This document shows, in pieces, positions 9,493 to 17,910 of a stretch of 64,000 nt of DNA. The stretch spans positions 117,377-181,376 of the forward strand of contig JAZRPG010000027.1 in the NCBI GenBank assembly GCA_045649105.1, written 5' to 3'. The stretch's first letter is position 1, and the number at the start of each line of letters is the position of its first letter. The notes beneath the pieces are model-generated. The model was not told the DNA's origin and did not search any database. It saw only the letters and a list, made by a program, of their open reading frames with translations. The position numbers were made by a program, and so were the translations under genes. This stretch comes from JAZRPG01 sp045649105. Its GTDB lineage: Bacteria; Bacillota; Clostridia; Oscillospirales; JAAYXM01.

Positions 9493-10257
9493 TTATCCCT
9501 GATACCGACTTGGTGCAACGCCGAAAAATTTTGAGAATTCGCGGCTGAAATGACAGGGCTCGGCATAACCGCAAAGCTCTGCAATCTTTGAAACCGTAAA
9601 TTGCCCGGACGCAAGAAGTGATTTTGCATACTTCATTCGCATACGGATAAGGTAGTCTTTTGGAGAAAGGTTAAACTGAGCCTCAAAAAGCTTACGGAAA
9701 TACACCTCGCTCATTCCGCAGAGCGACGCAAGCTCTGCCACAGTCAGAGAATTATCTGCAAACCGCTCCTTGATAGCTTCAAGTGCAGGGGCAAGCTTTT
9801 CAGAGTTCTTGCTCGGATGATATCCGCGATCGTTCTCTGCAATCATCCGTATAACTATATCATAAAGCGAGCGCATCGCTACAATTTCCCGGACATCGGA
9901 AAACACTTCCCACCTCTTTGTCGCATTATGAAATGCTTTTCGTATACTCTCAACATCTCTAAGCCGCATTACAAACGGTTCATCTGAAAAGTCAGCATCA
10001 AAATTTAACGCATAACACGAACCGCCCTCCCATATCTTTACCTGATAAGTAGAGCCTTTGGGAAGATATACAAGCTCATCGCCTTCATTATGAAGAACCT
10101 TTCCGTCAGAAAAGATATAATCTTTATTTGCAAACGAATCGTTGAGAACCAGGCCGTGAGCCGGGCGATTCTGATGAAAGGTCTTCCCTCCGGTTGCCGG
10201 CACATGCATTGCAAGGGTAATTTTTGTTGCAACCAATTTTCTCCATTCTCTGTTCAT
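9493..10257 (-). CDS. AraC-family transcriptional regulator of the GRE cluster
   Basis: 254-residue regulator. Residues 1-110 look like a cupin-type effector-binding domain. Residues 150-254 form the double helix-turn-helix of AraC/XylS proteins, including LASLCGMSEVYFRKLF and IAELCGYAEPCHFSREF. It is transcribed away from the glycyl radical enzyme gene, with 133 bases between the two starts. It is therefore the probable local regulator of that cluster, as is usual for AraC proteins beside carbohydrate genes. ATG at 10257 has a GGGGG ribosome binding site. The effector is unknown; a sugar or sugar acid is an inference from the neighbours. Confidence 0.88.
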   Translation of the reverse strand: MNREWRKLVATKITLAMHVPATGGKTFHQNRPAHGLVLNDSFANKDYIFSDGKVLHNEGDELVYLPKGSTYQVKIWEGGSCYALNFDADFSDEPFVMRLRDVESIRKAFHNATKRWEVFSDVREIVAMRSLYDIVIRMIAENDRGYHPSKNSEKLAPALEAIKERFADNSLTVAELASLCGMSEVYFRKLFEAQFNLSPKDYLIRMRMKYAKSLLASGQFTVSKIAELCGYAEPCHFSREFSKFFGVAPSRYQG

Positions 10258-10333
10258 TTTTTACCCCCTTAAATTCATCATACCATAAGTATATGCTTTT
10301 GTTATGATTCCGTCAAGTGTTATGTTTTTTTCA

Positions 10334-10361
10334 TAGACATTTTCTTTTCCTTTGTTATAAT
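10334..10361 (+). promoter_or_regulatory. Promoter of the GRE cluster
   Basis: TAGACA at 10334-10339 and a perfect TATAAT at 10356-10361 are 16 bases apart. They lie 30 bases before the GRE start, in the gap shared with the divergent AraC gene. Confidence 0.65.
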
Positions 10362-10390
10362 GAAGGCACAAACCGCAAGGAGATGTTATT

Positions 10391-12610
10391 ATGAAATATA
10401 TTACTCAAGAAAATTACGATTACATCAAGAACAAATACCACGATGCATCAAAACCGTGGGACGGCATGTCCAGATTCATCCGCCGCGATGAACTTTTTGA
10501 CCCCGCAACCGGAATGGATGCCGACGATATCTGCAAGGGCATACTTGTTCAGGATGAGGAATTAAAGCATCTGTCCCACCCCGTCCGCAAGGCAAGGGCT
10601 CTTTCCTATGTTTTGGAAAATACAAGAATTTCTTGCGACCCGCGCGATTTTTTCCCCGCAATAAATGCCTGTGACCGCCCGTTACAGAAGACTCTTATTA
10701 ATAACTGGAAGAGCGAAGTTTTTGATGAGATAATTCCCGAAATAGGCAAAAAGCGTCTTGAGCTTGAAAAATCAGGCCTCGTTACTATCTGGCCGGATTA
10801 TGACCACAGTACGCCAATCTGGGAAAGAGTGCTTTCACTCGGTTTTCCGGGACTTCTCCGCGAAAGCGAAGAGGCGCGGCACAGCAAGGAACTCACAAAA
10901 GAACAGGATGAATTCTTCGAGGGAATCAAGATAACCTACGAAGCAATCATCAGATTAGTAGGCAGACTTGCTGCTCTTGCCGAAAAAACAGAAGGCTCTG
11001 AAAAAATGGCAAAAGCTCTCCGCACCCTTGAAACAGGCGCTCCTACCTCCTTATATGAGGCACTTCTGATTAACTATCTCTATTTCTATATCAGTGAGCA
11101 TTTAGACTATCTGCAGGTTCGCTCGCTCGGTAATTTTGACAGAATCTTTTTCCCGTTCTATCAGGCGGATATTGAGAGCGGAAGAAGTGAAGAAGAAATC
11201 CGCACGGATATTGCGTATTTCCTTATGCAGTTTACCGCTATCGGAAACTATTACAATCAGCCTGTATATCTCGGAGGAGAAAAGGCGGACGGAACTACCG
11301 AAATAAACGCACTTTCCTATATATTCCTTGATGTATATAACGAGATGAAGCTCTATAACCCAAAAATTCAGATTAAAGTTTCAGAGTCAACCCCGAAGGA
11401 GCTTTTGTGCAAAGCGCTTGATATGATCCGCCGCGGGAATAACTCTATCGTTTTTGTCAATGATGACACAATGAGAAAGGCACTTGTCGGCGCAGGCAAC
11501 CCTGAAGAAGAGGCCCGTCTCTGTCATGTTACGGGCTGTTACGAATACGGACTGCGCGGCTCTTATCTCACGGGGATGAATTATTTTAACCTCCTTAAGC
11601 CGCTTGAGTATACACTCCATGAGGGGCGCGATGCTGTTACGGGAGAGCTCGCAGGTCTTCCCTGTCCCCCGCCATCGGAGTTTAAGACCTTTGATGAGTT
11701 TTATGGAGAATATAAGCGCCAGCTCCGCAATGTTATTGATCAGACAATCGAAGTTGTAAACGGATTTGAAGATTATCTTTCATATATAAACCCGCTTTCC
11801 ATGCTTTCTGCGACTTTCCCGACATGTCTTGAGCGCGGGCGTGATGCAATTCACGGCGGCGCCCGCCGCAATGATACGGACTTATCACTCGGCGGACTTG
11901 CAGATCTCGGCGATTCACTCCTGATGGTTAAAAAATATGTCTATGAGAAGAAGAAGCTTACGCTGTCTGAATTTGTCGCCATGCTTGACCGTAACTATGA
12001 GGGCGATGAGGAGTTTCGTCAGATGCTCCTGCACGACCCCGAGAAATACGGGAACAATATAGACCGCGCTGACGAAATGACGGTATCAATCGTTGATTTC
12101 TGTAACAAAAACATTTGCGGTCGCCCCACATCAAAGGAGCGCGGCGGTATCTGGAAGTGTTGCTTCCATGTTGCACGCTTTTCATTCCGCTGGGCAGATA
12201 AAACTGCCGCCTGCCCCAACGGAAGAAAATTCGGCGAGGAGCTTTCGAAAAATCTTTCTCCGACCCTCGGTCAGGCACGTCAGGGAATCACGGCGACCGT
12301 GCTGTCCTTTACGAAGGTTGATAACACGGCAGTCGCAACAAACTATTCGCTCGACCTTGCGTTTCTCCCGTCATCCGTCCGCGGAGATGACGGACTTGAA
12401 GCGATGTACGGCCTCCTCATGACATTCAACCGCCGCGGTGGTCACGCAGTGCACTTCAATGTCTTCGATTCGGAAACACTGCGCGAAGCTCAGGAAAACC
12501 CCGAAAAATACTCTGACCTTCAGATACGAGTAAGCGGATGGAATGTTCTCTGGAATAACATTGTAAAAGAAGAGCAGGACGCTTTCATACGCCAGGCGGA
12601 GGTGCTGTAA
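10391..12610 (+). CDS. Glycyl radical enzyme of the PFL/dehydratase superfamily, substrate unknown
   Basis: 739-residue oxygen-sensitive enzyme that would use a backbone glycyl radical to generate a cysteine thiyl radical. The glycyl loop near the C terminus reads RVSGW with Gly716; most relatives have RVSGY or RVAGY. The active-site loop reads TGCYEYG with Cys383 and Glu385. The Cys-x-Glu pair is typical of eliminases such as choline TMA-lyase, glycerol dehydratase and hydroxyproline dehydratase, which carry GCVE; pyruvate formate-lyase has adjacent Cys-Cys. So it is probably a dehydratase or C-X lyase, not a formate lyase. The activase is encoded at 14199, and esterase, lactonase and GH30 genes suggest a sugar-derived substrate (inference). 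It has its own promoter and a strong ribosome binding site. Confidence 0.88.
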   Translation: MKYITQENYDYIKNKYHDASKPWDGMSRFIRRDELFDPATGMDADDICKGILVQDEELKHLSHPVRKARALSYVLENTRISCDPRDFFPAINACDRPLQKTLINNWKSEVFDEIIPEIGKKRLELEKSGLVTIWPDYDHSTPIWERVLSLGFPGLLRESEEARHSKELTKEQDEFFEGIKITYEAIIRLVGRLAALAEKTEGSEKMAKALRTLETGAPTSLYEALLINYLYFYISEHLDYLQVRSLGNFDRIFFPFYQADIESGRSEEEIRTDIAYFLMQFTAIGNYYNQPVYLGGEKADGTTEINALSYIFLDVYNEMKLYNPKIQIKVSESTPKELLCKALDMIRRGNNSIVFVNDDTMRKALVGAGNPEEEARLCHVTGCYEYGLRGSYLTGMNYFNLLKPLEYTLHEGRDAVTGELAGLPCPPPSEFKTFDEFYGEYKRQLRNVIDQTIEVVNGFEDYLSYINPLSMLSATFPTCLERGRDAIHGGARRNDTDLSLGGLADLGDSLLMVKKYVYEKKKLTLSEFVAMLDRNYEGDEEFRQMLLHDPEKYGNNIDRADEMTVSIVDFCNKNICGRPTSKERGGIWKCCFHVARFSFRWADKTAACPNGRKFGEELSKNLSPTLGQARQGITATVLSFTKVDNTAVATNYSLDLAFLPSSVRGDDGLEAMYGLLMTFNRRGGHAVHFNVFDSETLREAQENPEKYSDLQIRVSGWNVLWNNIVKEEQDAFIRQAEVL

Positions 12611-12611
12611 C

Positions 12612-13334
12612 CTGAAATCATTTTTAATGCTTGGACAGTCAAACATGGCAGGACGCGGAGATTTTGGCGAAGTTGAAGAAATAAATAATCCGTTATGCTT
12701 TATGCTCCGCAACGGAAGATGGTAGCCAATGAGCGAGCCTATAAACATTGACAGACAGATTTTCGGATACTTTCATAGCGGGGTTGGTCTTGCGGCATCT
12801 TTTGCTGACGAATATGCAAAATACTACGGCGAGGAAATTGGCTTGATTCCCTGCGCTGAGGGCAATACCTCAGTCAGCGAATGGCAACCCGGCGAAATTC
12901 TTTTTGAAAATGCAGTGGTGCAAGCAAAATTAGCACAAAGAACATCTGAAATCGCCGGTATTTTATGGCATCAGGGAGAAAACGACAGCATCAATCCCGA
13001 AGATTCCAAAAAGTACCACGACAGATTTTTAAATGTTATCACTACTTTAAAAAAAGAGCTTTCGCTCCCTTGCGATATTCCCGTTGTCATCGGAGAGCTC
13101 GGCGAATTTGTCGGCACTTTTGCTGACGGAAGATGCTGCAATTATAAAGAAGTCAACAATGTTTTGAAAACTCTGAGTGATGAACTGCCATATGTTGCTT
13201 TGGCCATCGCTGCCGGGCTTTCTTGCAGAAGCGACGGAATCCATTTTGATTCAGCTTCCTACCGCATCTTCGGCAAACGATATTTCGAGTCTTATCTTTC
13301 TCTTAAAAATAATTTAAGGAGATTGGCTGAATGA
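12612..13334 (+). pseudogene. SGNH-type carbohydrate acetylesterase (SASA family), interrupted by in-frame TAG
   Basis: One reading frame from 12612 to 13334 encodes a complete esterase of about 240 residues. It has block I GQSNMAG with Ser10, WHQGEND, and SDGIHFD carrying the catalytic Asp and His. Codon 38 is TAG (12723-12725), between RNGRW and PMSEPIN. From memory, homologues have Gln here, so a single CAG to TAG change would explain it. The first codon seems to be CTG at 12612, placed 8 bases after GGAGGT. An ATG at 12729 just after the stop could yield 201 residues, but that product lacks the catalytic serine. TAG ends ppdK and other genes here, so recoding is unlikely. The gene overlaps the next by 4 bases. 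Confidence 0.75.
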
Positions 13335-14179
13335 AGATTTTAAAGAAAAATCGGTGCATCATCGGAGAAGGTCCGATATGGAATGACAATGAAGGACTTC
13401 TGTATTTTGTTGACGGGATGAAAAAAGAAATTTTCACCTATAATCCGGAAACCGAAGCTCTCATAACTTATCCGCAGGAGATTTGCGTGGCAGCAATAGC
13501 TTTCGCAAAGGACGGGCGCATGCTTGTCTCGCGCAGTGACGGCGCTTTTTTTCTTGACCTCAAGTCAGGAATTGCGAAGCCAATGTACGGTGGAGATATA
13601 AAAATCTCTCACGGAAACGATGCAAAGGTCGGCCCCGACGGCGCATTTTACGTCGGTACGCAAAGCGGATACCGCCTTGGCATTTCCCAAAACATTGACG
13701 GAAAGCTCTATCGCATCGATTCCGACGGAAATGTCAAAGCCCTGCTTGATGACCTGATTCTTCCAAACGGCTTGGATTGGTCCCCGGATGAGCGCTTTTT
13801 TTATCTCGTTGACAGCGGAACGCACATGGTCCGTAAATATAATTTTGATGCAGATACCGGAAATCTGACATTTACGGGACTTGAGGTGCAGGTTCAGGGA
13901 GCAGACGGCATTACCGTCAATCAGAAAGGCGATATTCTTGTAGCTTGTTGGGGAAAGAGATGTATAGCTGTTATTGACCCCGAAACAATGTCGGTAACCC
14001 GGCTGATTGATGTTCCTACAAGAGCTCCTGCAAGCTGCGGATTTTTCGGCAAAGAAATGAATTTACTCGCCATTACCACCGCAAGCTTAAGTACAGATAT
14101 CGAGAGTGACACCGATGCAGGGTTCCTTTTTATTAAAGAGATGGAGATTCCGGGACGCTTACCATATCTTTTCGGATAG
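13331..14179 (+). CDS. SMP-30/gluconolactonase-like beta-propeller protein
   Basis: 282-residue six-bladed propeller of the SMP-30/gluconolactonase/LRE family, whose members hydrolyse sugar lactones in the cytoplasm. Metal-ligand positions expected for the family are visible: Glu13 in IGEGP, Asn in HGNDAKVGPDG, Asn in LPNGLDWSPD and Asp in LVDSGTH. The start ATG overlaps the stop of the esterase gene as ATGA, indicating translational coupling. Its place between a glycyl radical enzyme and its activase suggests that it opens a lactone in the same pathway. The substrate is not known. Confidence 0.85.
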   Translation: MKILKKNRCIIGEGPIWNDNEGLLYFVDGMKKEIFTYNPETEALITYPQEICVAAIAFAKDGRMLVSRSDGAFFLDLKSGIAKPMYGGDIKISHGNDAKVGPDGAFYVGTQSGYRLGISQNIDGKLYRIDSDGNVKALLDDLILPNGLDWSPDERFFYLVDSGTHMVRKYNFDADTGNLTFTGLEVQVQGADGITVNQKGDILVACWGKRCIAVIDPETMSVTRLIDVPTRAPASCGFFGKEMNLLAITTASLSTDIESDTDAGFLFIKEMEIPGRLPYLFG

Positions 14180-14198
14180 TAAAGAAGGAATGTTAAAA

Positions 14199-15026
14199 AT
14201 GGATACAAAAGCAAGAATTTTTGAAATTAAAAGGTTTGCCGTGCATGACGGTGACGGAATAAGAACAACCGTATTTTTTAAAGGCTGCCCTCTGAGATGC
14301 ATTTGGTGTCATAATCCCGAAGGAATATCCTTCGAACCGCAAATTGCTTTTTATGAGCATAAATGCATCGGATGCGGTTCTTGCAGAAAAGATGGTTTCA
14401 CGGTTTGTGATTGTTTGGGTGAAGCCCGTGTTCAATACGGCAGAGATATAGACCTTAACGAGTTGCTCCCGCTTTTGCTTGAGGATAAAGAATTTTATGA
14501 AGCCTCAGGCGGCGGCATAACTCTTTCAGGCGGTGAATGCCTGCTTCAGGCATCCTTTTGCGCAAATCTTCTGAAGGCATTAAAGGAAAACGGAATACAT
14601 ACTGCTGTCGATACCTGCGGATTTGTTCCCAGAGAGCAGCTCGACAAAGTTATCCCATATACCGATATATTTCTCTATGATATAAAAGCCTATGATGAGG
14701 ATGTGCATATAAGATGCACGAAAAAATCAAACAAGCAGATTCTTGAAAACCTTCTCTATCTTGATTCGCTCGGAAAACACATTGAAATCCGCATTCCTTA
14801 TGTTCCCGATTTCAACGATAATCAGATAGAAAAAATTGCGCATTTTCTCGCGCCTTTGAAAAACATTTCCAAAATCCGCATTCTCCCGTATCATAATTAC
14901 GCAGGTTCAAAGTATAAAGCGCTGAATCTACCCTGCGAATTACCTCCACGCCTTCCGACAGCAGAGGAAATTGAAAAAGCAAAGCGGATAATGACGGATA
15001 TTACGAATTTTATTGTACTTTCCTGA
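14199..15026 (+). CDS. Glycyl radical enzyme activase (radical SAM)
   Basis: 275-residue radical SAM protein that installs the glycyl radical on the GRE at 10391. The SAM [4Fe-4S] motif CxxxCxxC is Cys30, Cys34 and Cys37. A compact Cys insert follows (Cys56, 59, 62, 70, 72), enough for one extra cluster. Many GRE activases carry a two-cluster ferredoxin-like insert. The GGGITLSGGE segment contacts SAM. ATG at 14199 has AAGGAA 8 bases upstream, so the longer in-frame extension to 14106 is rejected. It is downstream of the SMP-30 gene in the same transcript. Confidence 0.92.
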   Translation: MDTKARIFEIKRFAVHDGDGIRTTVFFKGCPLRCIWCHNPEGISFEPQIAFYEHKCIGCGSCRKDGFTVCDCLGEARVQYGRDIDLNELLPLLLEDKEFYEASGGGITLSGGECLLQASFCANLLKALKENGIHTAVDTCGFVPREQLDKVIPYTDIFLYDIKAYDEDVHIRCTKKSNKQILENLLYLDSLGKHIEIRIPYVPDFNDNQIEKIAHFLAPLKNISKIRILPYHNYAGSKYKALNLPCELPPRLPTAEEIEKAKRIMTDITNFIVLS

Positions 15027-15067
15027 ACACATCTATTTTTAAAACAGTATAAAAGGAGGAAACTTTT

Positions 15068-16390
15068 ATGAAGATTAAAGCAATAAAAACCGTAAAAGGA
15101 CAAAAACCCATGCAGGAGTCCGCAGATTTTTCAATCAGCTCTGATAAAAATCGCGAACATGCTCTGATTAATATTTTTCCTGATGTTGAATACCAGGAAA
15201 TAAAGGGCTTCGGCGGAGCATTTTCAGAAGCCGCATCAACAACTCTTGATAAGCTAAGTCCCAAAAACAGAGAAAAAATAATGAAGTTATATTTCGATAC
15301 AGCAGACGGTATCGGATATAATTTCGGCAGGGTTCACATAAACAGCTGCGACTTTTCTCTTGGTAATTACGCTTTTGTTGAGGATGGCGACGAGACACTT
15401 GAAACCTTTGACATAAGCCATGATGAAAAGTCCATTATCCCGATGATTCGTGATGCAATGAAGTATAATGATATCTTTCTTTTCGCCTCACCCTGGAGCC
15501 CGCCTGCATATATGAAAACGAACGGACAGATGAATCGCGGCGGTAAGCTCATGGAGAAATATTTTGAGCTTTGGTCTTCCTATTATGCAAAATTCATTGA
15601 GGAATATAAAAAGCGCGGTATTGATATCGGCATGATAACGGTGCAGAACGAGCCTGCAGCAACACAGACCTGGGATTCCTGCGTTTACACCGCCGAAGAG
15701 GAACGTGATTTTGTAAAGAACTATCTCGGCAAAAAGATGCAGGATATCGGGGTTAAGATATTATTCTGGGATCATAACAAAGAGAGAATGGTTGAAAGAG
15801 CAAAGGTTATGCTCAGCGATGCCGATGCCGCAAAATACATCCATGGTATCGCATTGCATTGGTATAGCGGCGACCATTTTGAGCAGCTCGAAATCTTTAA
15901 CAAGCTCTTCCCCGAAAAAGATATTGTCTTCTCAGAGGGATGCGTTATCCGCAACCGCTCACTCACTGATCCCACGGGAATTGCAGAAAAATATGCCCAT
16001 GACATGATAGGAAATTTCAATAATTACTGCAATGCTTACTGTGATTGGAACTTAATTCTCGACGAAGAAGGCGGACCAAACCATGTCAAAAACTTCTGCT
16101 ATTCGCCGATTATTGCAGACACAAAGAACGATGAGGTTATTGTAAGCGATTCCTATTATTATATCGGCCATTTCAGCAAGTTCATCAAAAAGGGCGCCAA
16201 AAGAATAGGGAGCAGCAAATGGACCTCTGATGTTGACACGGTTTCCTTCAAAAACCCCGACGGGAGCATTGTTTCAATAGTGCTCAACAGAACCGATTCA
16301 GATCTTGAATTCTGCTTCCGTATCGACGGTGAAATGGTTGAAGGGAAAGCTGATGCTCATTCAATAGCAACATATATCTTCACGAAATAA
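15068..16390 (+). CDS. GH30 family glycoside hydrolase, cytoplasmic
   Basis: 440-residue glycosidase of family GH30 (glucosylceramidase-like, probably subfamily 1) with an (alpha/beta)8 barrel and side beta domain. The acid/base is Glu195 in TVQNEP and the nucleophile is Glu290 in FSEG. The early signature KGFGGAFSEA is also present. There is no signal peptide, so it should act inside the cell on an imported glycoside. It is the last gene of the GRE cluster, starts after an AAGGAGG site and is followed by a terminator. The specificity (glucoside, xyloside or other beta-glycoside) cannot be told from sequence alone. Confidence 0.88.
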   Translation: MKIKAIKTVKGQKPMQESADFSISSDKNREHALINIFPDVEYQEIKGFGGAFSEAASTTLDKLSPKNREKIMKLYFDTADGIGYNFGRVHINSCDFSLGNYAFVEDGDETLETFDISHDEKSIIPMIRDAMKYNDIFLFASPWSPPAYMKTNGQMNRGGKLMEKYFELWSSYYAKFIEEYKKRGIDIGMITVQNEPAATQTWDSCVYTAEEERDFVKNYLGKKMQDIGVKILFWDHNKERMVERAKVMLSDADAAKYIHGIALHWYSGDHFEQLEIFNKLFPEKDIVFSEGCVIRNRSLTDPTGIAEKYAHDMIGNFNNYCNAYCDWNLILDEEGGPNHVKNFCYSPIIADTKNDEVIVSDSYYYIGHFSKFIKKGAKRIGSSKWTSDVDTVSFKNPDGSIVSIVLNRTDSDLEFCFRIDGEMVEGKADAHSIATYIFTK

Positions 16391-16426
16391 AAAATATTTA
16401 TCAAACTTTTCAAAACACAAAAAGCA

Positions 16427-16475
16427 AAAAAAGCGGGAATCGAATTTAGTTTTAAGAATCCGACTCCCGCTTTTT
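16427..16475 (+). terminator. Terminator of the GRE/GH30 cluster
   Basis: An inverted repeat of AAAAGCGGGA and TCCCGCTTTTT brackets a loop with a further short pairing (ATCG with CGA). It ends in a T run, 40 bases after the GH30 stop. Confidence 0.75.
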
Positions 16476-16580
16476 TATTTACCCAAGATGCATGAGCGTA
16501 AAATATTTTCTTTTTTTATTGATAAATTATGGTAAAAAAGGTATAATATATACAATCGGAGCATAAAGGGGTGGATTTTC

Positions 16581-17069
16581 TTGTATAGTATAGGCGATAA
16601 AATCGTGCACCCGAAGCACGGCGCCGGCGTTATTGACAGCATAGTTACACAAAACTTAAGCGGCAAATCACGCGAGTACTATATTCTTAAACTCCCGACA
16701 AATAACATGACTATTATGCTCCCGGTGGAATCATGCGATAGCATCGGCGTCCGCGAAATTATTGACAGCGAGCGCGCAGATGAAGTCATCACTCTTCTTT
16801 CCACACTTGAAACAGACACTACACAGAACTGGAACAAGCGTTTTCGCGAAAACGCGCAACGCATTATGAGCGGTGATCTTGACGAAATTGCCCGCGTTAT
16901 AAAAGCGCTCATTCTCCGTGATCATAAAAGCGGGCTTTCAACCAGCGAGCGCAAAATGCTCCACTCCGCAAAACAAATCCTCATATCCGAGCTTGTTTTT
17001 GCCAAAGAATCGACATATCAAGAAATTGAAGCCGAGATAGAGCGCGCCATTTCCGGCGTTCTTATATAA
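16581..17069 (+). CDS. carD: CarD-family transcriptional regulator
   Basis: 162-residue protein with the CarD/CdnL/TRCF RNA polymerase-interacting domain at the N terminus (YSIGDKIVHPKHGAG, residues 2-16) and a helical C-terminal half. Such proteins bind the RNA polymerase beta subunit and stabilise promoter complexes. The start is TTG at 16581 with AAAGGGG upstream. It precedes ispD-ispF, an arrangement seen in many Clostridia. It has no DNA-binding helix-turn-helix of the classical kind. Confidence 0.88.
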   Translation: MYSIGDKIVHPKHGAGVIDSIVTQNLSGKSREYYILKLPTNNMTIMLPVESCDSIGVREIIDSERADEVITLLSTLETDTTQNWNKRFRENAQRIMSGDLDEIARVIKALILRDHKSGLSTSERKMLHSAKQILISELVFAKESTYQEIEAEIERAISGVLI

Positions 17070-17169
17070 AACTGACTGTAATATAATTTCTAATACGAGC
17101 TGTTCTCCCTTCCGTTTTTCGGATATCGGCGGACAGCTTTTATGAAACAGGTTAACGGCGGTGTTTTTT

Positions 17170-17910
17170 ATGTTATCGTTTTTAAAAAAGAACAAACCTT
17201 CAGAAAACTTAAAGTCGTGCGTTGCCATTGTTCCCGCTGCCGGTTCATCAAGCCGCATGCAGGGCCGCGGCGATAAGCTTTTTGCCGAAATAAACGGCAT
17301 TCCCGTTATTGCACGCACCCTTCTTTTGCTTCAGAGCTCACCCTATATCAATGAAATTATCATTCCTACAAAAGATGATTTTATTGTTTCTGTTTATGAT
17401 ATTTGCAAGGAATTTTCCATATCAAAGGTTTCTTCGGTAATACGCGGAGGTGCAACGCGCACCGAGTCAGTTCTCAACGGAATTTCTCATGCAGGAAATA
17501 AATTCGACCTCATTGCCGTTCATGACGCGGCAAGACCGTTTGTAAGCCTTGAGCTTATAGAAAAAGTCATATTATCCGCCGCAAAGTATAATGCTGCAGC
17601 GCCTGCCGTTCCTGTAAAAGACACCATCAAGCGCGCAGAGGGCGGCATAGTAAAAGAAACTGTGCCCAGAGATACACTCTTTGCCGTGCAGACTCCGCAG
17701 GTGTTTGACACCGCTCTTATTACAGCTGCACTGCACAAGTCGATTGACGAAGGGGCATCAATTACTGATGATTGCTCCGCCGTCGAAGCGCTTGGTATGC
17801 GCGTTGTACTTACAGACGGCGACTATTTTAACATAAAAATCACTACTCCCGAAGACTTGGTCCTTGCCGAAGCCATTGCTTCCCAAAAGGACAGAAATGA
17901 GGTATTTTAA
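17170..17910 (+). CDS. ispD: 2-C-methyl-D-erythritol 4-phosphate cytidylyltransferase
   Basis: Third enzyme of the MEP isoprenoid pathway, making CDP-ME from MEP and CTP. The nucleotide-binding signature PAAGSSSRM follows a short 15-residue basic N-terminal extension. VHDAARPFV and PVKDTIK are conserved family blocks. I choose ATG at 17170 (246 aa) because GGCGGTG lies 7 bases upstream; GTG at 17161 would fall inside that site. The stop overlaps the ispF start by one base, so the two are coupled. Confidence 0.94.
   Translation: MLSFLKKNKPSENLKSCVAIVPAAGSSSRMQGRGDKLFAEINGIPVIARTLLLLQSSPYINEIIIPTKDDFIVSVYDICKEFSISKVSSVIRGGATRTESVLNGISHAGNKFDLIAVHDAARPFVSLELIEKVILSAAKYNAAAPAVPVKDTIKRAEGGIVKETVPRDTLFAVQTPQVFDTALITAALHKSIDEGASITDDCSAVEALGMRVVLTDGDYFNIKITTPEDLVLAEAIASQKDRNEVF

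Noticed and set aside
10391..12610. Annotation as pyruvate formate-lyase
   Set aside because: The site has Cys-x-Glu instead of adjacent Cys-Cys, so formate C-acetyltransferase activity is not supported.
12723..12725. TAG as a sense codon in this organism
   Set aside because: Several well-supported genes here end in TAG at the expected family length (ppdK, the SMP-30 gene, the ClpE-like gene and the HAD gene), so TAG works as a stop.
14106..14198. N-terminal extension of the GRE activase
   Set aside because: It overlaps the lactonase gene and has no ribosome binding site, while ATG at 14199 has one and matches the family start.
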